Source: Lachnospiraceae bacterium UBA4364 (GTDB lineage: Bacteria; Bacillota; Clostridia; Lachnospirales; Lachnospiraceae). From it: DNA of 64,000 nucleotides. Positions 8,376 to 16,759 of this stretch are shown in pieces. The DNA lies in contig DGSK01000067.1 in the NCBI GenBank assembly GCA_002393955.1, positions 53,579-117,578 of the forward strand, in the 5' to 3' direction. The notes under the pieces were generated by a model. The model had not been told where the DNA came from. It was given only the letters and a program-made list of their open reading frames with translations, and ran no database searches. Numbering within the stretch: the first letter of the stretch is position 1; every line of letters starts with the position of its first letter. The position numbers and the translations under genes were made by a program.

Positions 8376-9662
8376 ATGTCACCAAAGAAGAAAAAACTGC
8401 CCGCCTGGGAAAAACTTGATAATACGGCGCTGCTCTTTCCTGTCATTGCTACGGAAGGTATGAGCAATGTATACCGCATCTCGGCTACTCTTACGGAGGA
8501 GGTTGATCCGCAGGCGCTGGCGGAGGCACAGGATAAGGTGCTTTCCCATTTCCTTAATTTCAGGATGAGGCTCAGGGCCGGGATTTTCTGGTACTATTTC
8601 GAAGAAAACGATATGAAGTATCCCGAGGTAAGGGAAGAGAACGATTTCCCGGGATCCTATATAAATAAGAGCAAGAACAACCAGTATCTTTTCAGGGTTA
8701 CGTATTATAAGAAACGGATCAATCTCGAAGTTTTTCATGCCCTTACAGACGGTTTCGGCGGCCTGGTATTCTTTAAGGAACTGCTTTACCAGTATCTGCG
8801 TATTCGGCATCCCGAGATACTTAACGTTGAAAAAGACCAGATATCTTCAGGAATCTTTCTTGATAAGGAAGACAGCTATCTGCGGAATTTTAAGCAGTCC
8901 AAGGATCATAGTGCGGCGTATAAATCGAAAAAGGCCATCACCCTCAAGGGAGAAAAGCTGCCTAACGGAACCATGGGAGTGATCCATTGTTATCTTCCGT
9001 TTGTTGAAATGAAAGCTGCCGCAAAGAAATACGGTGTCACTCTGAACCAGTTCCTGGTGGGTACTTATGTTTATGCCATATATAAGGAATATCTTAGGGG
9101 AGATGTGTCAAAGACACCCATAAACTGCTGTGTGCCGGTAGATCTCCGTTCATATTACAACTCACATACGCTTAAGAATTTCTTCGTTATGATATCTGCG
9201 ATATTCAGGCCCGAAAAGGAAGACTACAGCTATGAGGAAGTTCTGCATATCATTGCTGACTGCCTGAAGAGCCAGATCAATCCGGAGCATCTGAATGACA
9301 TACTGTCATATAATGTTTCAAATGAAAAGAATAAATTCCTGCGTCCTATACCGCTGTTTTTAAAGAATATAGCCATAAGGCACGTATATGAGGCTACGGC
9401 TTTCGGTACTACTTCCACCCTGACGAATGTCGGAAAGGTAGAGCTGAGAGAACCCTATGAGCCCTATGTGGAGCATTTTTACGCTATGCTGTCCATGTCA
9501 AAAGGACAGAATATGAAGGGCGCCGTGGTCACCTACAAGGATACCATGATACTTACATTCAGTACCATACTTGCGGATCTTTCGATACTGCGGACATTTT
9601 TTGCATGCCTCAGGGACGAAGGCGTACATGTTGCCGTAGACACCAACGGCGTATGGGAGTAG
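8376..9662 (+). CDS. Condensation/alcohol-acetyltransferase-like acyltransferase
   Basis: A 428-aa cytoplasmic protein of the CoA-dependent acyltransferase (condensation-domain) superfamily, related to alcohol acetyltransferases and wax-ester-type acyltransferases. The active-site motif HALTDGFGG (His121, Asp125) matches HHxxxDG-type signatures, with the first His replaced by Phe. The second half has the VPVDLRSYY segment and the GKVELREPYEPYVEHFY block expected for the C-terminal lobe. No carrier-protein domain is attached. It heads a tight unit with the DUF6320 protein (10-base gap) and an alpha/beta hydrolase (29-base gap), so it probably acylates or transesterifies a small molecule or lipid. 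The substrate is unknown. No strong ribosome site precedes the ATG. Confidence 0.78.
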   Translation: MSPKKKKLPAWEKLDNTALLFPVIATEGMSNVYRISATLTEEVDPQALAEAQDKVLSHFLNFRMRLRAGIFWYYFEENDMKYPEVREENDFPGSYINKSKNNQYLFRVTYYKKRINLEVFHALTDGFGGLVFFKELLYQYLRIRHPEILNVEKDQISSGIFLDKEDSYLRNFKQSKDHSAAYKSKKAITLKGEKLPNGTMGVIHCYLPFVEMKAAAKKYGVTLNQFLVGTYVYAIYKEYLRGDVSKTPINCCVPVDLRSYYNSHTLKNFFVMISAIFRPEKEDYSYEEVLHIIADCLKSQINPEHLNDILSYNVSNEKNKFLRPIPLFLKNIAIRHVYEATAFGTTSTLTNVGKVELREPYEPYVEHFYAMLSMSKGQNMKGAVVTYKDTMILTFSTILADLSILRTFFACLRDEGVHVAVDTNGVWE

Positions 9663-9672
9663 AGGTGACAGC

Positions 9673-10437
9673 TTGAGCAAAAAGGAAAAAGCAGAAAAAA
9701 AATCAAATAAAAAGATTCAGACTGAGGAGACAGTGCGCTCCATAAAGAAGTGTCCTCAGTGCGGCATAATTCTGCTTCAGGGCGGTGATACCTGTCCTTT
9801 CTGTCATTGTGTGCCGGAGGATCAGGATGAGGCAACGGTTTCACAGATAAAGAATGATTTTGGGCAGGGGGCTCCTTATCCCGACATCATGAAAAAGCAG
9901 AGGCTGGTCAGATTTGCCCTCAGGCTCATACTTTTTATCATGATAATGATAACTGCGACATCCATAGCATTGAACTTTGTTTTTACACCTTCGATATGGT
10001 GGTCGCTGATAGTGCTGGCAGGTATGATATACGGCTATGTCATGCTTGATTACTGGATAAAGCATGATGCCGGCTTCGCCAATAAGATAGGGGTTCAGAT
10101 ATTCGTTTCCATCCTTTTTATATTCCTGGCAGATTACCTTACCGGTAACAGGGGATGGGCATTGCAGTGGGTGATACCGAGCATCATCCTTTTCGGTGAT
10201 GCGGTGGTATTCTTCCTGATGCTTTTAAACAGAGGCAGGTGGACCAGCTATCTGCTGCTTCTGATACTGATGGAGGTCGCAGGGGCAGTCATACTGTTCC
10301 TGCTTTTTGCAGGGTATATTCAGAACGGGATACTTGTCATAATCTGTATTGCCGTCACGTCAGTATTCCTGCTTGCAACCGTGATATTTGGTGATGCAAA
10401 GATCACGACAGAGCTTAAGAGACGTTTTCATATTTGA
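9673..10437 (+). CDS. DUF6320-like zinc-ribbon membrane protein
   Basis: A 254-aa membrane protein. The N-terminal 45 residues are basic and carry a zinc ribbon (Cys27, Cys30, Cys41, Cys44: CPQC and CPFC). After a short acidic linker come about six to seven hydrophobic segments from residue 75 to 245, ending in a basic tail. The TTG start is chosen because AGAGGTGA lies just upstream and the frame overlaps nothing. Proteins of this design are typically found directly after condensation-type acyltransferases in Lachnospiraceae, which fits the family I recall as DUF6320. Role is unknown; it could anchor the acyltransferase to the membrane or move its substrate. Confidence 0.72.
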   Translation: MSKKEKAEKKSNKKIQTEETVRSIKKCPQCGIILLQGGDTCPFCHCVPEDQDEATVSQIKNDFGQGAPYPDIMKKQRLVRFALRLILFIMIMITATSIALNFVFTPSIWWSLIVLAGMIYGYVMLDYWIKHDAGFANKIGVQIFVSILFIFLADYLTGNRGWALQWVIPSIILFGDAVVFFLMLLNRGRWTSYLLLLILMEVAGAVILFLLFAGYIQNGILVIICIAVTSVFLLATVIFGDAKITTELKRRFHI

Positions 10438-10466
10438 TCATTTGATTTTTATAAAGGTATTCCGAT

Positions 10467-11432
10467 ATGCAGACAGCCGATAATGAAGCAAGCCGTCTGG
10501 GCAAGACGGCATTACAGGTAGTAAAGATGATAAACAGCCTTCCGGGCGCATCGGATCCGGAAGCGAAGCTGCGCAAATATGAGAGAGAGCCTGCATGGAA
10601 ATGTCCGGAGGGACTGAAGCTTACCGAGCTTGACTTAGGAATGTTCAAGGCGGACCTGATGCAGAGCGGCCCTACGGACGGCATAATCCTGCAGCTCCAC
10701 GGCGGCGGATATTATGAACCCATGCACAATCTTTACAAGGATACTGCGGCACTGTATAACAAGCTGAGTGAGGGATATGATATCCTTACTCCTGATTACA
10801 GGGTGGCTACCGAAGCTCCTTTTCCGGCTGCGCTGGAGGATGCGCTGTGTGCGTACCGTTGGATAAGGGAGCATGGATATTCACCCGAGAAGATCATATT
10901 TGCCGGAGATTCGGCCGGAGGCGGATTGGTGTTAGGGCTTACACTGTATCTCAAAGATCACGATATGCCTTTGCCGGCCGGGATTATTACCATGTCTGCA
11001 TGGACGGATCTTACAGGCAGCGGCGAATCATATACGGCTAATTTCGATATAGATCCGATATTTGGCGGAACTAAAGATTCACTTATTTACAGGAATGATT
11101 ATTATATAAATGATTCCCCCGAGAATCCATATATTTCGCCTGTATTCGGGGATATGACAGGATTTCCCCCCATGCTCATGCAGGTGGGAGATCAGGAAAT
11201 GCTTTTATCTGACACTCTGACTGTGGCGGAAAAGGCAAAAAAAGCAGGGGTTAAAGTAAAACTTCATGTTTATCCCGGCATGTTCCACATTTTCCAGATG
11301 GGCTTCACGCTTTATCCTGAGTGTAAGGCTGCATGGGAAGAAGTAAGAAGGTTCCTCAGGGTGATGAAGAACTTCGGAGATGAGGCGGATACTGAGTGGA
11401 GAGTTTGTCTTAATGATGCAAAGGGAAAATGA
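10467..11432 (+). CDS. Alpha/beta hydrolase of the hormone-sensitive lipase family
   Basis: A 321-aa esterase/lipase-type hydrolase. The oxyanion-hole motif HGGG (residues 78-81), the nucleophile elbow GDSAGGG (Ser149) and the late Asp (in VGDQEMLLSD) and His (in PGMFHIFQ) give a complete triad in HSL order. There is no signal peptide, so it acts in the cytoplasm, perhaps on the ester made by the acyltransferase two genes upstream. The last about 15 residues extend past the usual fold end. The gene's 3' end overlaps the start of tatD by about 20 bases, which indicates coupled translation. Confidence 0.85.
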   Translation: MQTADNEASRLGKTALQVVKMINSLPGASDPEAKLRKYEREPAWKCPEGLKLTELDLGMFKADLMQSGPTDGIILQLHGGGYYEPMHNLYKDTAALYNKLSEGYDILTPDYRVATEAPFPAALEDALCAYRWIREHGYSPEKIIFAGDSAGGGLVLGLTLYLKDHDMPLPAGIITMSAWTDLTGSGESYTANFDIDPIFGGTKDSLIYRNDYYINDSPENPYISPVFGDMTGFPPMLMQVGDQEMLLSDTLTVAEKAKKAGVKVKLHVYPGMFHIFQMGFTLYPECKAAWEEVRRFLRVMKNFGDEADTEWRVCLNDAKGK

Positions 11433-12228
11433 TAAGAAGTATATCGATATAGGGCTTAACCTGTTCAGCGAGCAGTTTCGCGGGCATGAGACCGATATAG
11501 TTGAAAATGCCCATGCAAAGGGTGTCAGCTTTATCATAACGGGCTCTTCTCTTAAGAGCTCACGTCTGGCGGCTGAGTTCTGTGAAAAGTATCCTGAAAA
11601 AAAACTGTCATTTACTGCGGGTATTCATCCCCACGATGCAAAAAACTGTGAGAAAGATACCCTGAATAAGATAAGGTCGATTCTGACGGATCATCGGAAA
11701 TTTGCGGCAGCAGTGGGGGAGTGCGGTCTGGATTATGACAGGATGTTCTCGCCGGCCGATGTGCAGCGACGGGTTTTTGAAGAGCATATTGTCCTGGCGG
11801 AGGAGCTGGGACTTCCGCTTTTCCTGCACGAGCGGAGTGCGGCGGAAGATTTCACAAAGATACTGTCGGGGCACCCGGAGGCAGCAGGCAGGGCTGTGGT
11901 CCACTGCTTTACCGGAAATCGGGAGACCGTGGAAAGATATCTTGAGCTTGGCTGCATGATAGGTATTACGGGCTGGGTATGTGATAACAGAAGGAATGCG
12001 GAGCTGCTGGATGCACTTGTGGCTATCCCGACTGGCCATATTATGGCAGAAACTGACGGGCCATACCTTTTGCCACGCGGGATAAAAGGCCTTAAAAATC
12101 CCAATGTTCCTGAAAATATCGTTTATGTGGTAAGGAAACTGGCGGAAGTAAAAGGTGTTGATGAAGAGGAACTGAGGATTCAGATTCTGGAAAACACAGT
12201 CCGTTTTTTCAGAATCTTTGAAAATTAG
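11413..12228 (+). CDS. tatD: TatD family metal-dependent DNase
   Basis: A 271-aa amidohydrolase-fold metallohydrolase. It resembles classical TatD more than YcfH/YjjV: IDIGLNLFSEQF at the start, AGIHPHDAK, GECGLDYDRMFS, VVHCFTGN, IGITGWVCDNRR and AETDGPYLLPRG all match in order, with the metal-binding Glu, His and Asp present. TatD proteins are Mg-dependent 3'-5' exonucleases in DNA repair and degradation. The start at ATG 11413 (or the adjacent ATG 11416) is preferred over an upstream ATG at 11380, because GGAGAG sits 11 bases before it. It overlaps the end of the hydrolase gene, so it is part of that transcript although its role is unrelated. Confidence 0.9.
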   Translation: MMQRENDKKYIDIGLNLFSEQFRGHETDIVENAHAKGVSFIITGSSLKSSRLAAEFCEKYPEKKLSFTAGIHPHDAKNCEKDTLNKIRSILTDHRKFAAAVGECGLDYDRMFSPADVQRRVFEEHIVLAEELGLPLFLHERSAAEDFTKILSGHPEAAGRAVVHCFTGNRETVERYLELGCMIGITGWVCDNRRNAELLDALVAIPTGHIMAETDGPYLLPRGIKGLKNPNVPENIVYVVRKLAEVKGVDEEELRIQILENTVRFFRIFEN

Positions 12229-12278
12229 GAAAAAAGAAAACTTGTATAAGGCCATATCAAGTGGCGGAAAGGAGAAAA

Positions 12279-12737
12279 ATGGAACAGAAAATAAAAGGTG
12301 ATAAATGTGGTTACTGTCAGGGGGGAGAGTACCTTGACGCTTTTGGGATACCGATATGTGAGCTTGATGTGAGCAGACTGGTACTTTTTAAGGAGCAGAG
12401 CCATCCCGGAAGGTGTATAGTTGCATATCAGGATCATGTAAGTGAAATTGTTGATATCAGTGATGAAGAGAGAAACAGGTTTTTTGCTGATGTTAATCTG
12501 GTGGCAAAAGCCCTGCACCTTGCCTTTTCACCTGACAAGATCAATTACGGTGCTTATGGAGATACCGGATGCCATCTTCATGTGCATCTCGTGCCGAAGT
12601 ACCGTGACGGCTACGAGTGGGGCGGTGTCTTTGAGATGAATCCGGGGAAAGTGACGTTGTCTGACGAGGAATACTCAGCGATGATAGATAAGATAAAGGA
12701 TGCCCTGGCGAAGGTGCAGCTTGAAAGCAGAACTTGA
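12279..12737 (+). CDS. HIT family nucleotide hydrolase/transferase
   Basis: A 152-aa histidine-triad protein. The catalytic HLHVHL motif (His99, His101, His103) lies near the C-terminus as in the Hint/Fhit branch, and a CGYC pair at residues 10-13 is a likely zinc site. HIT enzymes hydrolyse nucleoside phosphoramidates or dinucleoside polyphosphates; the specific substrate is not evident. ATG 12279 is chosen over GTG 12261, because AAGGAG lies six bases upstream of it. Its stop codon overlaps the -35 element of the next promoter. Confidence 0.9.
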   Translation: MEQKIKGDKCGYCQGGEYLDAFGIPICELDVSRLVLFKEQSHPGRCIVAYQDHVSEIVDISDEERNRFFADVNLVAKALHLAFSPDKINYGAYGDTGCHLHVHLVPKYRDGYEWGGVFEMNPGKVTLSDEEYSAMIDKIKDALAKVQLESRT

Positions 12738-12762
12738 CAAGAAAAGCACTTTTTTATAAAGT
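12734..12762 (+). promoter_or_regulatory. Predicted promoter of the ABC importer
   Basis: A consensus TTGACA (12734-12739) overlaps the HIT gene stop. The -10 may be TAAAGT at 17-base spacing or TATAAA at 15. The strong ribosome site and codon bias of the gene downstream fit a strong promoter. Confidence 0.5.
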
Positions 12763-12827
12763 AATCGTTGTCAATTGTTCATTTTTTAGCCGATCATTTA
12801 TATGGTCATGGCAAGGAGGGAAAAACT

Positions 12828-13838
12828 ATGAAAAAGAGAATCGCAATGTTAATGACAGCGGTTATGTGTGTAGGCATGCTTGCCGGATGTGAAGGCGGCA
12901 CTGCTGCAGATCCTGCCGCAACAGAGCCTGAAGAAGGCGGCGAGGCAGTTGTTGCGGATGGTACTGTTTATCAGGTAGGTATCTGCCAGCTGGTTGAGCA
13001 TGTTGCTCTTGATGCTGCAACAAAGGGCTTCCAGGATGCACTTACCGACAAGCTTGGTGATAATGTTGTATTCGATGTACAGAATGCACAGGGTGAGCAG
13101 ACCAATGCTACTACCCAGATCAATGCATTCGTTGCTAACGGATACGATCTGATCCTTGCAAACGCTACATCACCTCTTCAGGCAGCAGCAGCAGCTACAA
13201 CTGATATCCCTGTTCTCGGCACATCAGTTACAGATTATGCTACAGCACTTGATATGGCAGACTGGACAGGTACTACAGGAAGAAACATATCCGGTACATC
13301 CGACCTTGCTCCCCTTGATCAGCAGGAAGACCTTCTTCTTGAAATCTTCCCTGATGTAAAGCAGGTGGGTATCCTTTACTGCTCAGCAGAGGCTAATTCA
13401 AAGTATCAGGCAGAGGTATTCGGTGCAGAGCTTGCAGCTGACGGTATCGCATACAAGGAGTACACAATTGCTGATACAAATGATATCCAGACGGTAGTAA
13501 CAGGTGCAACACAGGAATGTGATGTTATCTATATTCCTACTGATAACACCATGGCTTCCAATACAGAGGCTATTAACAATATCTGCCAGCCTGCAGGTAT
13601 CCCCATCATCTGCGGTGAGGAAGGCATCTGCAAGGGATGTGGTGTTGCAACACTCTCTATTGATTACTATGATCTTGGTTACACCACCGGTGAGATGGCT
13701 TACGAGATCCTTGTAAACGGTAAGGATGTTTCCACAATGCCTGTTCAGTATGCACCCAATGTAACAAAGAAGTACAACGCAGATATCTGCAATGCACTTG
13801 GTGTAGAGATTCCTGAAGGTTACGAAGCTATAGAATAA
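12828..13838 (+). CDS. ABC transporter substrate-binding lipoprotein (TrpX-like, ABC_sub_bind family)
   Basis: A 336-aa lipoprotein that captures the ligand for the importer encoded downstream. The signal peptide ends in the lipobox LAGC with Cys21; an acidic linker follows, then a two-lobed periplasmic-binding fold starting at VYQVGICQLVEHVALD. The family (PF04392) includes tryptophan/tyrosine-type binding proteins, so an aromatic amino acid or similar small molecule is plausible. Residues such as QGEQTNATTQINAF and PTDNTMASN match the family. ATG 12828 is chosen for the AAGGAGGG site; an upstream in-frame start would precede the signal peptide. A strong terminator separates it from the permease, which would give more binding protein than membrane components. 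Confidence 0.9.
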   Translation: MKKRIAMLMTAVMCVGMLAGCEGGTAADPAATEPEEGGEAVVADGTVYQVGICQLVEHVALDAATKGFQDALTDKLGDNVVFDVQNAQGEQTNATTQINAFVANGYDLILANATSPLQAAAAATTDIPVLGTSVTDYATALDMADWTGTTGRNISGTSDLAPLDQQEDLLLEIFPDVKQVGILYCSAEANSKYQAEVFGAELAADGIAYKEYTIADTNDIQTVVTGATQECDVIYIPTDNTMASNTEAINNICQPAGIPIICGEEGICKGCGVATLSIDYYDLGYTTGEMAYEILVNGKDVSTMPVQYAPNVTKKYNADICNALGVEIPEGYEAIE

Positions 13839-13871
13839 TCTGATCCCGGCATTATTCTTAAAGACTATTAC

Positions 13872-13915
13872 AGAGACCGCATTTCTTCCGATGAGGCAGA
13901 GTGCGGTCTCTTTTT
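13872..13915 (+). terminator. Intrinsic terminator after the binding-protein gene
   Basis: A 10-bp perfect stem (AGAGACCGCA / TGCGGTCTCT) followed by a run of T. It limits read-through from the highly expressed binding-protein gene into the permease and ATPase genes. Confidence 0.88.
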
Positions 13916-13944
13916 GCTCTGCGTGCACATTCTTTTGTTTTTTA

Positions 13945-13973
13945 TTGCCGATATTGCGTTTTTATGATAAAAT
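13945..13973 (+). promoter_or_regulatory. Predicted promoter for permease and ATPase genes
   Basis: TTGCCG (13945-13950), exactly 17 bases, then TAAAAT (13968-13973), placed right after the terminator and about 50 bases before the permease start. It gives the downstream pair its own transcription. Confidence 0.62.
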
Positions 13974-14026
13974 ACTTAATCGTTGCGGATTTTGACAAAT
14001 GTATTAATTGGTAAGAGGTTAAAATT

Positions 14027-15025
14027 ATGCTGCTTACGGCAACTATTAAATTCGGTTCATTGTTAAATGCCCTGCCGGGAAGTGTGGCGCAGGGACTTAT
14101 ATGGGGAATACTTGCCATCGGTGTATATATGACATTCAGGCTGCTTGATTTTGCGGACCTTACGGTGGATGGTTCATTTGCCACAGGTGCTGCGGTGGCG
14201 GTAATGCTCATAAGGGCGGGAGTGAGCCCCTGGATAGCAATCGTTGTTGCTTTTGCGGTAGGCGGTCTCTGTGGTATGGTCACGGGACTGCTCCATACTA
14301 CTCTTGGCATTCCGGGAATACTTGCCAGTATACTGACGCAGATATCGCTGTATTCCATAAATCTTACGATAATGGGCAAGGCTAACCAGCCTGTAGTGGC
14401 TCAGGAGGGCAAGTATCTTTTAGCTTCCCTTGGATATGTAAATAATAAAGATGCGTTTGTTAAGACTTTGTTCTTCGTAGGACTTATTGTAGGTCTTATA
14501 GTTCTGATAAGCGTGACTTACTGGTTTTTCGGAACTGAGATCGGCCAGGCCATAAGGGCTACGGGCTGTAATGAAAATATGTCCAGGGCACAGGGCATAA
14601 ATGTAAACTTTATGAAGGTTGTGACCCTGATGATATCAAATGCCTTCTTTGGTCTTTCGGGTGCTCTTTACGCACAGTACCAGGGTGCTGCGGATGTTCA
14701 GATGGGAAGAGGCGCTATCGTTATAGGCCTTGCCGCAGTTATCATAGGTGAGGTACTTTTCGGAAGCTTTTGTGCTAAGCAGAAGATGGCTTTCTGGTAC
14801 ACTCTTGTTTCGGTGGTTATCGGATCTATTTTATATTTCATTGTTTATGCAACGGTTATCTGGCTGAGACTGCCTTCGGAGCTTATGAAGATGTTCTCGG
14901 CAATAATAGTTGCCATCTTCCTGGCAATTCCTTATCTTAAGGCTAAGTACACCAAAGCGCCGCCTGTCAAAGCGGCGGCAGCACCTGTACCGGAAAAGGC
15001 TCAGGAAGAAGCAAAAAAAGAGTAA
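14027..15025 (+). CDS. ABC transporter permease (TrpY-like)
   Basis: A 332-aa inner-membrane permease of the branched-chain amino acid-type permease superfamily, with about 8 to 9 hydrophobic segments. Recognisable motifs are RLLDFADLTVDGSFATGAA near the N-terminus and RATGCNENMSRAQGIN, the loop that contacts the ATPase, in the middle. The last about 30 residues are a charged Ala/Lys/Glu-rich cytoplasmic tail that is not part of the fold. It works with the preceding binding lipoprotein and the following ATPase. The AAGAGG site lies before the ATG. Confidence 0.9.
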   Translation: MLLTATIKFGSLLNALPGSVAQGLIWGILAIGVYMTFRLLDFADLTVDGSFATGAAVAVMLIRAGVSPWIAIVVAFAVGGLCGMVTGLLHTTLGIPGILASILTQISLYSINLTIMGKANQPVVAQEGKYLLASLGYVNNKDAFVKTLFFVGLIVGLIVLISVTYWFFGTEIGQAIRATGCNENMSRAQGINVNFMKVVTLMISNAFFGLSGALYAQYQGAADVQMGRGAIVIGLAAVIIGEVLFGSFCAKQKMAFWYTLVSVVIGSILYFIVYATVIWLRLPSELMKMFSAIIVAIFLAIPYLKAKYTKAPPVKAAAAPVPEKAQEEAKKE

Positions 15026-15097
15026 GTTCATTGATGTGATCGATGTAAGCAGTGCGTGACAGCCTGCTTTGTATCCGGACTCGGCGTGGAGGTTAAT

Positions 15098-15907
15098 ATG
15101 TCAGAGTACATGCTTGAATTAAGGGATATTCATAAGGTATTTAACAGAGGCACCATAAATGAGAAGACTGCGTTATGCGGTCTCAATCTCAATCTGAATG
15201 CCGGCGATTTTGTGACGATAATCGGCGGAAACGGTGCCGGAAAGTCTACTATGCTCAATGCTATCGCCGGTGTGTGGCCCGTAGACGGCGGACAGATAGT
15301 CATCGGCGGAAATGATGTCACAAAGCTGCCTGAGCATAAGAGGGCTGTTTTTCTCGGACGTGTATTCCAGGATCCCATGACGGGAACGGCTGCTACCATG
15401 TCCATAGAAGAGAATCTTGCACTGGCATCCCGCAGAGGAAAGCATAAAACTCTCAGATGGGGAGTGACAAAGCAGGAAAAAGAGCTGTACAGACAGAAAC
15501 TTTCAGAATTGGATCTTGGTCTGGAGGACAGACTCAGCAGCAAGGTGGGTCTCCTTTCCGGCGGACAGAGGCAGGCTATTACCCTGCTGATGGCGGCTTT
15601 CCAGAATCCTGACCTTCTGCTTTTGGATGAGCATACGGCAGCCCTTGATCCCAAGACTGCGGCAAAGGTTCTGGAGATTTCCGACAAGATAGTTGAGAAA
15701 AACAAGCTGACGGCGCTTATGGTTACCCACAATATGAAGGACGCCATAACTCACGGCAACCGCCTGATAATGATGCATGAGGGACATGTGATATATGATG
15801 TGAGCGGTGAGGAGAAAAAAGCCCTTCATGTAAGCGACCTGCTTAAGAGATTTGAAGAGGCAAGCGGCGGTCACTTTGCAAATGACAGGATGATGCTAGC
15901 GAACTAG
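15098..15907 (+). CDS. ABC transporter ATP-binding protein (TrpZ-like)
   Basis: A 269-aa ATPase that powers the importer. Walker A is GGNGAGKST (residues 43-51), the signature is LLSGGQRQAITLL, Walker B is LLLLDEHTAALD, and the switch His is in MVTHNM. The signature follows the binding-protein-dependent importer type. ATG 15098 is chosen because GTGGAGGT lies upstream; a longer in-frame reading from 15056 adds residues with no homology. It is the last gene of the three-gene importer and is followed by the structured element at 15947. Confidence 0.92.
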   Translation: MSEYMLELRDIHKVFNRGTINEKTALCGLNLNLNAGDFVTIIGGNGAGKSTMLNAIAGVWPVDGGQIVIGGNDVTKLPEHKRAVFLGRVFQDPMTGTAATMSIEENLALASRRGKHKTLRWGVTKQEKELYRQKLSELDLGLEDRLSSKVGLLSGGQRQAITLLMAAFQNPDLLLLDEHTAALDPKTAAKVLEISDKIVEKNKLTALMVTHNMKDAITHGNRLIMMHEGHVIYDVSGEEKKALHVSDLLKRFEEASGGHFANDRMMLAN

Positions 15908-15946
15908 GGTATTAAGTGGTTTTGAAAAAACATTGAGATAGGGTAT

Positions 15947-16154
15947 GTGTTCCGTAGGCTGTACGTATGCCTGGGAATCGATAGCGAGCGACTGAAGTTT
16001 TGCGAGAACGTCGGCGGCGCGACGCGACCCGGTTTATTAGGAGCCAAAGCGCCGTCCGAATAGTTCGATGCAAAACGAAGGTAGCAAGTTCAAACCGCTA
16101 ATGCGGTTTGAACCTCGTGATCTTTAGCAGGCATACGGACTGCCGGAGGAACGG
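15947..16154 (+). ncRNA. Candidate structured RNA or MITE-like element upstream of dtd
   Basis: A ~208-nt non-coding segment closed by a long inverted repeat: 15947-15973 pairs with 16128-16154 at 20 of 27 positions, with a perfect 9-base inner end (GTATGCCTG / CAGGCATAC). Inside are a perfect 11-bp hairpin with a TAAT loop (16088-16113), a GTTTTGC/GCAAAAC pairing, and a GC-rich helix in which CGGCGGCGC pairs with GCGCCGTCCG, extended by GAAC/GTTC. All helices can nest without conflict. GC content is higher than in the flanks. No known RNA class is recognised; it is not tmRNA, SRP RNA, RNase P or an aptamer I know. It could also be a miniature palindromic mobile element. The strand is set by the neighbours and is uncertain. 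Confidence 0.5.
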
Positions 16155-16194
16155 GTATTGCGCTACTATAGAGAAGAGAATTTTATTAATTGTT

Positions 16195-16647
16195 ATGCGT
16201 TTCGTAATTCAGGTAGTATCACAGGGAAAAGTTGAGATAGATGGTGCAGTACGGGGAGAGATAGGCAAGGGCTATGTGGTGCTTATCGGTGTCGCTCAGG
16301 AGGATACCAAAGAGATAGCTGATAAGATGGTATCAAAGATGCTGGGACTCCGTATCTTTCCGGATGAGAATGGCAAGACCAATCTTTCCATAAGGGATGT
16401 GGACGGTGCGCTTCTGCTTATCAGCCAGTTTACCCTGTATGCTGACTGCAGGCATGGCAACAGGCCGGGCTTTACCACAGCAGGCAAGCCTGATATGGCA
16501 AAGCCTATGTATGAGTATATTATCTCAAAATGCAGGGCGGAAGGCGTTCCTGTAGAGCAGGGGGAATTTGGTGCTGATATGAAGGTCAGCCTTGTGAATG
16601 AAGGACCTTTTACCATAGTGCTGGATTCTGCGGAGATAGTAAAATAA
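16195..16647 (+). CDS. dtd: D-aminoacyl-tRNA deacylase
   Basis: A 150-aa DTD enzyme that removes D-amino acids (and mischarged glycine) from tRNA for translation quality control. It starts in the usual way (MRFVIQVVSQGKVEID) and has the two active-site motifs: SQFTLYAD, and the Gly-cisPro loop in NEGPFTIVLDS. ATG 16195 is preferred because it matches the family start; the frame is open further upstream but there overlaps the structured element. No good ribosome site lies within 12 bases, so the structured leader may influence translation. In many Firmicutes dtd lies next to relA; here it does not. Confidence 0.92.
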   Translation: MRFVIQVVSQGKVEIDGAVRGEIGKGYVVLIGVAQEDTKEIADKMVSKMLGLRIFPDENGKTNLSIRDVDGALLLISQFTLYADCRHGNRPGFTTAGKPDMAKPMYEYIISKCRAEGVPVEQGEFGADMKVSLVNEGPFTIVLDSAEIVK

Positions 16648-16759
16648 AATCGAACTTTCGGGTGCGTTAAAGAAAAAAGTTTTAAATTGAATATTTCGAT
16701 CATATGCGGGGGTGAAATTAAGGACATAAGATCAGATTATTTGAGATTGGAACGAAAAT

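Noticed and set aside
16088..16113. Perfect 11-bp hairpin read as a terminator
   Set aside because: No T-run follows on either strand; it is better explained as part of the larger structured element.
16108..16194. Extension of dtd upstream into the structured element
   Set aside because: The DTD fold starts at MRFVIQVVSQ (16195). The upstream frame has no homology and reads through paired RNA helices.
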